Source of the DNA: JBEKZQ01 sp049509675
Lineage (GTDB): Bacteria > Planctomycetota > Planctomycetia > Pirellulales > Thermoguttaceae
DNA: 20,698 bases
Direction of reading: 5' to 3'
NCBI GenBank assembly: GCA_049509675.1
Contig: JBEKZQ010000035.1
Location: 1 to 20,698, forward strand
This document shows, piece after piece, positions 1-6,461 of the stretch. The translations under genes and the position numbers were made by a program. Each line of letters begins with the position of its first letter. Position 1 is the stretch's first letter. Below the pieces are notes generated by a model that was given only the letters and a program-made list of their open reading frames with translations, was not told the DNA's origin and did not search any database.

Positions 1-75
1 CCCGCCGGTTGCGGCGCTTTGACGAACTTGTTCAAATGTAGTGAAGACTTTGACCCAAAAATGAACGTAAGTCCT

Positions 76-888
76 TTACTGACAACAAACCAACCCGCGC
101 AACAGCGTAACTTGGGCTAGGCCGGGCGTCGTCAATGAGCCGGACGTTGCTGACCCCTCAACTACATAATTTGGATCGATGGACACCCACACGCTCCCAT
201 CGTAATTGCCCGCCGGGATAAGTTGGTTGAACTCGGCGGCCGTCATCGCGCTGCCGCCGGTGGCAGCCGTCCAAAAATCGAGGCCCGGTACGTCGGGCAG
301 GCTTGCTTGCCAATCCGATACGCTGATATAGCGCGGATCGATGTAAGCGTGCAGGTTCAATTGTACGCGTTCGCCAGTGCCCTCCACTGGGATGTCGATG
401 GGCTTCCAGGAGTCCTCCCAGTCAATGTAATCGTTCGCCGGTCCCGCACCCTGCACATTCCCAGGCACTCTAAGTTCCGGGCGGATGCTTACCTGGGGCC
501 AAAGCGGCTTCACGAGCACGGCGTCCACGTACATGTACCCGCCATCGGCCGTGGGCGACCAGGGTGAGGTGTCGGGATCAAACGTGCCGACGACCACATC
601 GATCCCCGTATGGAACTTGAACGTCTGGCCGCCGAGCCAGTACCAGTACGTGCGATTCAATGTAAACGCGCTGTCCGACGCCTGCAGCGTGCCCAGTGTC
701 CCCTTCCACAACTCGTTATACGGCATCGGCGCACCGTCATAGACGGCGATCCAAGTGTCGGCCGTCCAGTGGCCCCCCTCGGGAGCCGCCAGCGTTGGGT
801 TGAACGCCCAGTAAACCAGGGCCTGCGTTTCGGTGGATTGCGACCCCAAACGGTTGCCGGACGCGGTGCTGAAATCGAAGGCGTACAA
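76..888 (-). CDS. Hypothetical protein, apparently missing its N-terminus
   Basis: I do not recognise this protein. The stated start is a TTG at 886-888 with no ribosome-binding site. The same frame stays open upstream to a TAG at 934-936 without any ATG or GTG, reading a polar stretch (DGDTSSNDSWKSDL) that continues smoothly into the listed N-terminus. This looks like the C-terminal part of a longer protein whose beginning is lost. The roughly 270 residues are rich in Trp, Tyr, Asp, Gly, Thr and Pro, lack transmembrane segments, and resemble an extracellular beta-rich domain in composition only. No catalytic motif is visible. The region upstream on the other strand begins an HTH gene that also lacks a good start. 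Real coding sequence is likely from composition and length; function unknown. Confidence 0.5.
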   Translation of the reverse strand: MYAFDFSTASGNRLGSQSTETQALVYWAFNPTLAAPEGGHWTADTWIAVYDGAPMPYNELWKGTLGTLQASDSAFTLNRTYWYWLGGQTFKFHTGIDVVVGTFDPDTSPWSPTADGGYMYVDAVLVKPLWPQVSIRPELRVPGNVQGAGPANDYIDWEDSWKPIDIPVEGTGERVQLNLHAYIDPRYISVSDWQASLPDVPGLDFWTAATGGSAMTAAEFNQLIPAGNYDGSVWVSIDPNYVVEGSATSGSLTTPGLAQVTLLRGLVCCQ

Positions 889-952
889 GTCGGACTTCCA
901 ACTATCGTTGGAAGACGTATCCCCGTCAATCGGCTACGCTTCGCCTACCATA

Positions 953-1156
953 TTGGGCGAAGAAATCCGCAAGGCAAGAATGGGTGCAGGTCTGACCCAA
1001 GAAGAACTGGCGTTCAAGGCCGGGGTGTCGCGCCAGTACGTCAGTCTGCTCGAACTGAACGAGAAATCCCCGACCGTGGACACGCTCATTCGGATTTGCA
1101 GGGCGATGGGCGCGTCGGCGGGCAAAATCGTTGCCCGAGCGGAAAAGGCACCCTAA
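953..1156 (+). CDS. Small XRE-family helix-turn-helix protein, start uncertain
   Basis: Predicted DNA-binding protein of the Cro/C1 (XRE) type, 67 residues from the TTG at 953. The whole product is one HTH_3 domain. It opens with LGEEIRKAR, then GLTQEELAFKAGVSRQYVSLLE (helices 2 and 3, the latter being the recognition helix), then SPTVDTLIRICRAMG. No ATG or GTG lies near the domain start and no Shine-Dalgarno precedes 953. The frame is open back to a GTG at 833, but that extension lies antisense to the neighbouring minus-strand gene and does not look protein-like. The gene is either expressed from a weak TTG or is a 5'-truncated remnant. Domain assignment is firm; start and target are not. 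Confidence 0.62.
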   Translation: MGEEIRKARMGAGLTQEELAFKAGVSRQYVSLLELNEKSPTVDTLIRICRAMGASAGKIVARAEKAP

Positions 1157-1480
1157 CTCCAATCGCCCCTCCGCGCTGCCCGCCCCTATTGCCCGCTGGG
1201 CGTCCCTATCGAATTGGAAAACGGTAACGAGCCCGAGGGAAGGTAGACACCTCCACCGTGGTGCGCGCAACCGGAGTTGCGGTTCAAAGCTGCCGACGCT
1301 GTGGGGCCCCTGGACTTGGCCGCAACAACGATCTTCGCAACACAACGATGGCCAAAGCGGTAAACTACCCCTCTTAACGTCAATTTCTTTTGACGAGCCG
1401 GAACGAAGCTACCTACCCCCTTTCGGCGGATCCGGCCGGGCGACGGTTCAATCCGCTGGGCAGCGGGGGGCCCCTGACGG
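1157..1480. other. Gene-free stretch between two convergent HTH genes
   Basis: About 320 bases without a credible gene. Open frames here have no recognisable domain and no ribosome-binding site. No strong terminator hairpin with a T-run was found. A G-rich patch occurs near 1459-1477. It is probably decayed DNA of the accessory patch. Confidence 0.5.
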
Positions 1481-1699
1481 TCACCTCGACCGCTTCTTGC
1501 CGTGTTGCTTCTTCTTTGGTTGTAATTCCATCCCCAGTTCCTCACACAGCTTGTCCACCGTGTCGATGCGGACGTTTGGGCGAGTGCCGTCCAGGAAGCG
1601 ATTCAACGTGCCCCAATCCACTTCGGCATCCTTGGCAATTCGGTAGAGAGTAGCGTCCGTAGCCTTGATTGCGGCTCGAAGTTGACTGCTGATTGTCAT
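1481..1699 (-). CDS. Small HTH transcriptional regulator (lambda repressor-like)
   Basis: A 72-residue predicted DNA-binding regulator. I place the start at the ATG at 1697-1699 because GGAG (1707-1710) lies 7 nt upstream. The longer frame to 1768 would run through the promoter. Residues 15-57 form an HTH: ATLYRIAKDAEVDWGTLNRFLDG, then a third helix, TVDKLCEELGMEL. The C-terminus is strongly basic (PKKKQHGKKRSR) and could add nonspecific DNA contacts. The gene is divergent from the truncated AAA+ gene. An 8-bp perfect inverted repeat straddles its -10 box, the arrangement expected of an autorepressor. By analogy with temperate elements it may be the element's repressor; that role is inferred. 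Confidence 0.72.
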   Translation of the reverse strand: MTISSQLRAAIKATDATLYRIAKDAEVDWGTLNRFLDGTRPNVRIDTVDKLCEELGMELQPKKKQHGKKRSR

Positions 1700-1720
1700 G
1701 CTCGCGCTCCGTTCATGGTT

Positions 1721-1754
1721 ATCTGGTACTCCCACTATATGGCACATACCAGAT
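1721..1754. promoter_or_regulatory. Operator-like inverted repeat over the regulator promoter
   Basis: ATCTGGTA at 1721-1728 is mirrored exactly by TACCAGAT at 1747-1754. The two 8-bp arms are 18 bp apart, so their centres are 26 bp apart, and they bracket the -10 box (1734-1739) of the HTH gene. A dimer binding both arms would block that promoter. This is the best candidate site for autoregulation. A second near-palindrome, GGACATATGCC (1782-1792), lies in the spacer of the opposite promoter. Confidence 0.58.
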
Positions 1755-1762
1755 TCCGTCAA
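1734..1762 (-). promoter_or_regulatory. Sigma70-type promoter of the HTH regulator
   Basis: On the minus strand, TTGACG (1757-1762) and TATAGT (1734-1739) are separated by 17 bp. Each box matches the sigma70 consensus at five of six positions. The predicted transcript starts near 1728 and leads into the ATG at 1699 through a short leader carrying GGAG. Confidence 0.72.
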
Positions 1763-1771
1763 GTGCATCGC

Positions 1772-1799
1772 TTGACATATAGGACATATGCCCTATAAT
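1772..1799 (+). promoter_or_regulatory. Near-consensus sigma70 promoter of the truncated AAA+ gene
   Basis: TTGACA (1772-1777) and TATAAT (1794-1799) are both perfect consensus boxes with a 16-bp spacer. The predicted start is near 1806, leaving a leader of about 50 nt to the ATG at 1858. The two divergent -35 boxes are only 9 bp apart, so one regulator could control both directions. Confidence 0.78.
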
Positions 1800-1857
1800 A
1801 CGCAAGAACGGTGGCCAAAGAGCCGGAAAACAAGCCTCAAACAAAGGAAGAACAGCC

Positions 1858-2160
1858 ATGCAACTCCACGAGCAGTACCGGCCGCGAAGCTGGTCCGATG
1901 TGATCGGACAGAAGAAAGTTGTTGCCAGAGTCGAGTCGCTTCGCAAGCGCGGCTTGGCCGGTCGCGCATTCTGGATCAGTGGCCAAAGTGGGACTGGCAA
2001 GACGACCATCGCGCGACTGATTGCCGCCGAAGTGGCCGACCCCATCAATGTCGAGGAGATCGACGCCGGGGACCTGACGGCCGACCGACTGCGCGAGATC
2101 GACCGGAGGCAATGGTCCCGGTGTCTGGGCCAGCGCAACGGCCGCGGCTTTGCGTCTACG
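1858..2160 (+). pseudogene. Truncated clamp-loader-like AAA+ ATPase
   Basis: The N-terminus resembles DnaX/RFC-type clamp-loader ATPases. LHEQYRPRSWSDVIGQ matches the usual YRP..W.DV.GQ opening, and GQSGTGKTT at residues 42-50 is a Walker A loop followed by IARLIAAEVA. Similarity continues to about LGQRNGRGF (residue 98, near 2151). The Walker B acidic motif, sensors, arginine finger and the rest of the protein, expected next, are absent. The frame runs on as unrelated sequence antisense to the recombinase and stops near 2376. The start is sound: AGGA (1845-1848) lies 9 nt before the ATG, behind a perfect promoter. Clamp-loader-like ATPases of this kind occur beside HTH regulators in Planctomycete elements as I recall them; that is memory, not a search. 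A product would probably bind nucleotide poorly and not hydrolyse it. Confidence 0.65.
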
Positions 2161-2215
2161 GAACATGTTGCCAATAAGCAACTTACTACAAGAAGGGCAA
2201 CGCTTCCCCAAACCG

Positions 2216-3526
2216 TTACTGCGCCGCCTTCTGGGATTGCTGGGCGTCATCCGCATTTTCATTTTGGGCCGGCGGAAACAGCCATGTTCGCACATGGTCC
2301 GTCACGCGACGTAGCCGATCATCATTCACCCGTTCACGGTACATGCTGGCCATATCCTCGCGAACATGGCCCATGATGGAATCGACGGCAACTTGGTCAC
2401 TCCCGTCGCCGCCGATTGTCTCGAAGGTGTGGCGGAGGCAGTAGAACCCCAGGCCCGCCCGGTGCAGCCCCAATGCCTTCAGCACCTTAATGAACTCCTT
2501 GGCCACGGCATCGTCTTGGCGGAGTTTCGGCTGCTGATGCTCTCCAGGGGCAGCGCTCTTGCCGCTCTCGCCGCTGATTTCATCGTCGGCCATCTCTTCG
2601 CTCTCTTTGCTGACCTTCAACTCGCAGCATCGCCAGGGCCGCCTGAACTTTGTCAGGAACACGAGGGCGTCGTAAGCCTTATCATTGGGCTTGGGGCGTC
2701 TTGCCAGGGCCTCCTGGAGGGCCGCCGCAGTTTCCGGCCAGAGAGGGCATCGCCGGGGAACGCCGGTCTTTGGTCGCGGGTAGTCAACCCAACCGGTCTT
2801 CAGGTCCAGGGCTGTGATGGGCAGGCCCGCCACGTCGGCATTGCCAAAACCGCAGTTCAACCCCAGCAAGATCATCGCCTTTAGCGGCATCCCTGCTTTG
2901 TCCATAATCCGGCGCAGGTCGGCCGCCTCCAGCATGCGTGGCCCCTTCTTGGCCCGCTCCATCCGCAGGACCTTGCGGGTAGGTTTCTTGAACGCCGGCC
3001 CATACCTGACGGGCTGCTCGATCAAGCCGGCCTCGAAACCGAACTTGAACAGGGAGCGGACCCGCTGGATCTCGTTGCCCAGCCTGATCGGTCCCCACTT
3101 CTTGGCAATCTGCCGCCGCAGGGGCTCGAAGTCGTCGGCTGCCAAGTCCACCACGAGCCGATCCCATCCAAAGCTGTCCCCGACCCGCTCGCACATGGCG
3201 AACAACTCCGAGAACGTTCGGTGGGTGATCTCGCGGGTGTCAACGAGGTGTCTTTTGGACGCCAGGAACCGGTTGACCAAGTCGTGGATGGTGAGACCTT
3301 CGGCTTTGACGCGGGGCGTGCGCCCAGCCAGCAGGTCGTCCCTCTGGTCCAGCCAAGCCTGGAGCGCGGTTTCGCCGCGTGGGTCGTCTGACACCTTGCC
3401 GAAGTAATGGAACTTGCCCCGCACCTTCTTGGCCCACCGGCCCGTAGCGTGGGGAAAGAGCGGGAAATCCGGGCGTGGCTTGGCCGGCTTCTTGCTCGAA
3501 TCGGGTTTTCTGGTAGGCTTAAGCAT
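2216..3526 (-). CDS. Tyrosine-type site-specific recombinase (integrase) with atypical catalytic set
   Basis: A 436-residue phage-integrase-family protein that would cut and rejoin DNA during integration or excision. The N-terminal part (about 20-70) has RWAKKVRGKFHYFG, an AP2-like arm-binding pattern. Residues 78-170 form the SAM-like core-binding domain, and 195-415 the catalytic domain. Visible catalytic residues are Lys253 (RPKTG), Arg365 (YCLRHTF), His387 (MGH) and the nucleophile Tyr396 (MASMYRERV). The usual box I arginine is replaced by Gly228 in CGFGN, and the HxxR histidine by Tyr362. An acidic, low-complexity insert spans about 305-335. The gene lies 120 nt from tRNA-Arg, a common integration target, and looks intact. 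It converges on the truncated AAA+ gene and overlaps its runaway tail. Confidence 0.88.
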   Translation of the reverse strand: MLKPTRKPDSSKKPAKPRPDFPLFPHATGRWAKKVRGKFHYFGKVSDDPRGETALQAWLDQRDDLLAGRTPRVKAEGLTIHDLVNRFLASKRHLVDTREITHRTFSELFAMCERVGDSFGWDRLVVDLAADDFEPLRRQIAKKWGPIRLGNEIQRVRSLFKFGFEAGLIEQPVRYGPAFKKPTRKVLRMERAKKGPRMLEAADLRRIMDKAGMPLKAMILLGLNCGFGNADVAGLPITALDLKTGWVDYPRPKTGVPRRCPLWPETAAALQEALARRPKPNDKAYDALVFLTKFRRPWRCCELKVSKESEEMADDEISGESGKSAAPGEHQQPKLRQDDAVAKEFIKVLKALGLHRAGLGFYCLRHTFETIGGDGSDQVAVDSIMGHVREDMASMYRERVNDDRLRRVTDHVRTWLFPPAQNENADDAQQSQKAAQ

Positions 3527-3556
3527 CTTGGCGCTTCCTTGGGAGTTAGTGGGGCT

Positions 3557-3578
3557 CGGGTGTCAAAACGGGTGTCAA
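3557..3578. repeat. Tandem 10-bp direct repeat ahead of the integrase
   Basis: CGGGTGTCAA occurs at 3557-3566 and again at 3569-3578, with a 12-bp period and an AA spacer. Read on the minus strand it is TTGACACCCG twice, 31 to 52 bp upstream of the integrase ATG. Such short repeats beside an integrase gene may be arm sites for the recombinase or a directionality factor, or an operator. Function is inferred. Confidence 0.5.
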
Positions 3579-3592
3579 CCACATTACACTAA

Positions 3593-3620
3593 ATCGTACT
3601 ACAACCCCATGAAACGTCAA
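3593..3620 (-). promoter_or_regulatory. Possible integrase promoter
   Basis: Minus strand TTGACG (3615-3620), a 16-bp spacer, then TACGAT (3593-3598). The -35 is good and the -10 weaker. The transcript would cross the tandem repeat before the integrase ATG at 3526. Confidence 0.33.
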
Positions 3621-3646
3621 TATCTTTCGAGAAAATAGACTGTTTC

Positions 3647-3719
<73 letters not shown>

Positions 3720-3784
3720 CCTTGGTTTCGCGAGGGCTGCTTTCCAGGCGGCCATCACCACCCATGCGCCAGGAGGTCGATGCG

Positions 3785-4393
3785 GTGATCGAGGAACCCA
3801 TGGTGTTCATTGTCGTCGATGCGCCCGCCGCGCGGCGCAACCTGGTCGCCCGACTGAAGACCATGCGTCTGCCGGCGGCCGCGTGCCACTCGACCGAGGA
3901 ACTGTTGGATCTTTACGATCCGGCCAAGCCGGGCTGTCTGCTGCTGGGAATCGCCCCACCGGAACATGATTTGAAGTTTTTGGAGCGGTTAAGCCGACAG
4001 GAGCCGCTGCTGCCGGTGATCGTGTTGGCCGTGAAGGCCGAGGTGCCGATCGCGGTTCGGGCCATGAAGCTGGGGGCCATGGATTTTCTGCAGGAGCCGT
4101 GCGCCGACGAGCAACTCGGCCTGGCCCTGCAAGCGGCCTTCGAGTGGCACATCACGCATCGCCAGCGAATCAACCGCATCGCCCAGATTCGCCGCCGCTT
4201 CGCCCGGCTCACCCCGCCGCAGCGCGACGTGCTGGAGTTGCTCTTGGTCGGAAAGTCGAATCGGGAAATTGCCGCCGAGCTCGACCGGAGCGTCCGTTGC
4301 ATCGAGGACCGGCGATCGAAGCTCATGTCCACGGTGCGGGCCAAATCGCTGCCCGACCTGGTCCGCCTCGTATTGCACGCGGAGACGGAATGA
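3785..4393 (+). CDS. FixJ/LuxR-type response regulator with a degenerate receiver
   Basis: A 202-residue predicted transcription factor. I choose the GTG at 3785 because a perfect AGGAGG (3771-3776) sits 8 nt upstream; the ATG at 3764 and the frame running back into the tRNA lack this. Residues 6-115 align by eye with FixJ-type receivers. The phosphoacceptor Asp is Gly55, the conserved Thr/Ser is Ala82 and the conserved Lys is Glu104; of the acidic cluster only Asp12 remains. The C-terminal LuxR HTH (about 139-200: LTPPQRDVLELLLVGKSNREIAAEL) is intact. It therefore probably acts without phosphorylation, perhaps by dimerisation or ligand. The tRNA ends 65 nt upstream with no terminator between, so tRNA read-through could contribute to expression. 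It converges on the porin gene. Confidence 0.85.
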   Translation: MIEEPMVFIVVDAPAARRNLVARLKTMRLPAAACHSTEELLDLYDPAKPGCLLLGIAPPEHDLKFLERLSRQEPLLPVIVLAVKAEVPIAVRAMKLGAMDFLQEPCADEQLGLALQAAFEWHITHRQRINRIAQIRRRFARLTPPQRDVLELLLVGKSNREIAAELDRSVRCIEDRRSKLMSTVRAKSLPDLVRLVLHAETE

Positions 4394-4416
4394 ACGACTC
4401 CCGAGCGCAAGAAAAG

Positions 4417-4465
4417 CAGCAGCGGACCACCGGAACCCTTGCGGGTCGGCTGTGGTCCGCTGCTG
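4417..4465. terminator. Bidirectional hairpin between convergent genes
   Basis: CAGCAGCGGACCAC (4417-4430) and GTGGTCCGCTGCTG (4452-4465) form a perfect 14-bp stem with a 21-nt loop. Read from the porin side (minus), the stem is followed by GCTTTTCTTG, a short T-run, so it fits an intrinsic terminator for the porin mRNA. From the regulator side there is no T-run, only the hairpin. Confidence 0.72.
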
Positions 4466-4533
4466 GAACAATCCTGGGCTCTGTCCGCCCCCGGCCTGGG
4501 GTATGGCCGGTGTTGCTTTCCAGTCGCTCCCGG

Positions 4534-5973
4534 TTAGAACTTCACGATCAGGTCCGTCGCCCACAGGAACTGGTCGTTTTTCTTGCCGTCGTCGAAGGGC
4601 CGCATTCCGACCGGCTCGTTGGTGGCGGAAATGTCCCAACGGACTTCGCTCCGCACCACGAGGTTCTTGTTCGGCTTGTAGTTCAGCCCCAGCGACAGGT
4701 CGTTGTAGTGGCCGCCCAGGAACGGGCCGGCAAAGGTATCCGGTCCCGTTGGGCCCACGATCGCGACCACGGCCGCGTCATCGTCGAGGAAGAACTCATG
4801 GCGAATGCCGAACTTCCAGCAATCGTTGATGTCGTAGAAGAAGTAGTTGGCGAATCCCAGCCAATCGGTGTGCGCGCCGTTGTGGCCGAAGGTGTTGGTC
4901 TCGTAGGCATAGTTGTTCTCGAAAGCGTAGTTCCACTTCTCGCCGATCTTCTGCGTGAGCACGAGGCAGTTATGGAAACGCGTGCTATCGATTTGCTCCG
5001 GCTGCGTGTTGCCGATGAAGGTCTCGTTTGCTATGGTCGTCTTGCCGTCCTCGCTGTTCCAGTTGGCGCCGAAGAAATAGTTGATCTTGCCGTTCGGGGC
5101 GATCCAATCGTTCCAGCCGGTGTCGATGCCGGCGTTGAAGGTCCACCGATCACTGAGCTTGTACATGGCCTGTCCACCGGAGAGGGTGGTCGGCTGGCCG
5201 TACAAGAAGCCGTAGGTGTGCGAGTAGAAGAAGTTCTCCACGGCCATCACGCTTTCTTCGCCGCAGGGGGCGAGGAAGTGCCCGCCGCGGAAGATCCAGT
5301 TGTTGACGGCCAAGTCGCCGTACAACTGCGGCATGACGAGCCCGTAGAACCGCTGGCCCAGGTTCCATTCGGAATCCAACTCATAGGCAGCGGGGAAGCG
5401 GCGGTCGGTGCCGTAGAGCAGATCCATGCGTCCGCCCCAGTCCATGCCGCAGCCGTTCTCGACCTTGGTCACCCGCTCGGTGATCAGGTACAGTTGGTTC
5501 ATCTCGTATTCGTTGGAACGATCGTTGTAGCCCACGGGGCCATTGAAGCGGTTGGTCGGGCTATCGGCATTGAGCGTAACGCCCTGATCGATCCAGCCGC
5601 GGATGTCGACGTGCCAACAGTCCAACAGCGGACCCTTGAAGAGCTTGAAGGCCTCCGGACCTTCGTCCTTCTTCTCCTCGTCCTTTTTTTCCTCTTCCTT
5701 CTTCTCCTCCGGCTTGGCTTCCGCGGCGGCGGTGCCGCCCGAAACGGCGGGCTTCGCGGCCGGTTGGCCGGGCGCCGGCGGCGCTTGATCGCTCGGCGAT
5801 GCGCTGGCGCCGATGTCGGCCTGCGGGGCGTAACTGATGTAGCCCTCGCGGGGAATGACGTCTTGCTGGCCGGAAACAGATTGACGCAAACCGTTGGCGT
5901 CCTGGGCGGGAGCTTTCCCGACCAATAGCACGCCGACGGCGATGACCAGGATTGCTAGGTGCGCGACTCTCAT
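4534..5973 (-). CDS. Outer-membrane beta-barrel porin (BBP2/OmpL-like)
   Basis: A 479-residue predicted outer-membrane channel. I start at the ATG at 5971-5973: it opens a classic signal peptide (MRVAHLAILVIAVGVLLVGKAPA, cut before QDA) and has GGAG about 8 nt upstream; the longer frame adds 28 non-signal residues. After a Pro/Ala-rich stretch comes a Lys/Glu repeat linker (EAKPEEKKEEEKKDEEKKDE), then about 350 residues of alternating aromatic/polar strands with many Trp, Tyr, Asn and Gly. Typical landmarks are WGGRMDLLYGTD, GGHFLAPCGEE and a final strand ending in Phe (DLIVKF). This matches the Planctomycete BBP2 porins (family knowledge). The charged linker may span the periplasm or touch the wall. 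Substrate unknown. Transcription appears to end at the 4417-4465 hairpin. Confidence 0.87.
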   Translation of the reverse strand: MRVAHLAILVIAVGVLLVGKAPAQDANGLRQSVSGQQDVIPREGYISYAPQADIGASASPSDQAPPAPGQPAAKPAVSGGTAAAEAKPEEKKEEEKKDEEKKDEGPEAFKLFKGPLLDCWHVDIRGWIDQGVTLNADSPTNRFNGPVGYNDRSNEYEMNQLYLITERVTKVENGCGMDWGGRMDLLYGTDRRFPAAYELDSEWNLGQRFYGLVMPQLYGDLAVNNWIFRGGHFLAPCGEESVMAVENFFYSHTYGFLYGQPTTLSGGQAMYKLSDRWTFNAGIDTGWNDWIAPNGKINYFFGANWNSEDGKTTIANETFIGNTQPEQIDSTRFHNCLVLTQKIGEKWNYAFENNYAYETNTFGHNGAHTDWLGFANYFFYDINDCWKFGIRHEFFLDDDAAVVAIVGPTGPDTFAGPFLGGHYNDLSLGLNYKPNKNLVVRSEVRWDISATNEPVGMRPFDDGKKNDQFLWATDLIVKF

Positions 5974-6089
5974 CCGTGATACTCCATACCAATGTGGGTT
6001 CAAGGTGACTGTCCACTGTTGGATCAGTCGGGCGGGAAACAAACGCGGCTGGTGCAACGGGCGATGCCGCAGGTCCCAACATGCTGAGT

Positions 6090-6231
6090 GCGGTTTGTAG
6101 CGACGCGAACCGCCCAGCTCGGGAGCAGTGCGTACCGCTAGCGGACCGTGCTCAATGAAACGGTGAATCGCAGACCGTTGCCGATCTTAACAATCTTGCT
6201 ATCGGAAGACTGTTAGGAACGGATTCACCGT
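6090..6231. repeat. Cluster of three hairpins upstream of the porin gene
   Basis: Three foldable units lie in the gene-free DNA upstream of the porin. GCGGTT/AACCGC pairs 6090-6095 with 6108-6113. An imperfect palindrome centred on CCGCTAGCGG spans 6127-6152. A nested structure has ACGGTGAATC (6160-6169) pairing with GATTCACCGT (6222-6231), enclosing CCGAT/ATCGG (6181-6185 with 6201-6205). They could be REP-like repeats, a small RNA, or a regulatory leader. No promoter with good boxes was found here. From 6232 to 6357 I see nothing recognisable. Confidence 0.42.
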
Positions 6232-6357
6232 AAATCGGCATTGGCGCGAGGGAAACGAAGAATGGGGCCAACGGCCCGGTAAACCCTGACGCCTGCGGGA
6301 CTTCTGCCATCGGGAAGGATGACAAATCTGTCGCTGGCTGTGCTCTGTAGCCCCTTT

Positions 6358-6461
6358 ACCCGGATTATTCACAAATCGGCGTAGCACAGGCTTCCAGCCT
6401 GTGTCCAGGCAACACAGGCAAGATGCCTGTGCTACTCAATGTGTCTATGAATAATCCGGGT
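6358..6461. repeat. REP/BIME-like palindromic element at the end of ftsY
   Basis: Outer arms ACCCGGATTATTCA (6358-6371) and TGAATAATCCGGGT (6448-6461) are perfect 14-bp inverted repeats. Inside are two hairpins in opposite orientation. The left is GTAG (6381-6384) followed by CACAGGC-TTCCA-GCCTGTG; the right is CACAGGC-AAGAT-GCCTGTG ending in CTAC (6432-6435). A GTAG tetranucleotide abutting a hairpin, in an inverted pair, is the hallmark of REP/BIME elements mobilised by RAYT transposases (established knowledge). The ftsY stop codon starts at 6464 and ends at 6462, directly abutting the outer arm, so the structure may also act as its terminator. Confidence 0.75.

Noticed and set aside
2204..2220. 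CCCCAAACCGTTACTGCG, resembling the tRNA-Arg anticodon region (CCTAAACCGTAGGTCGC), as a possible second att site
   Set aside because: Only about seven contiguous bases match with gaps around them; too short to separate from chance.
4099..5928. 609-codon plus-strand open frame
   Set aside because: It is antisense to the porin gene and overlaps the end of the regulator in another frame; its Val/Arg-rich translation has no domain.
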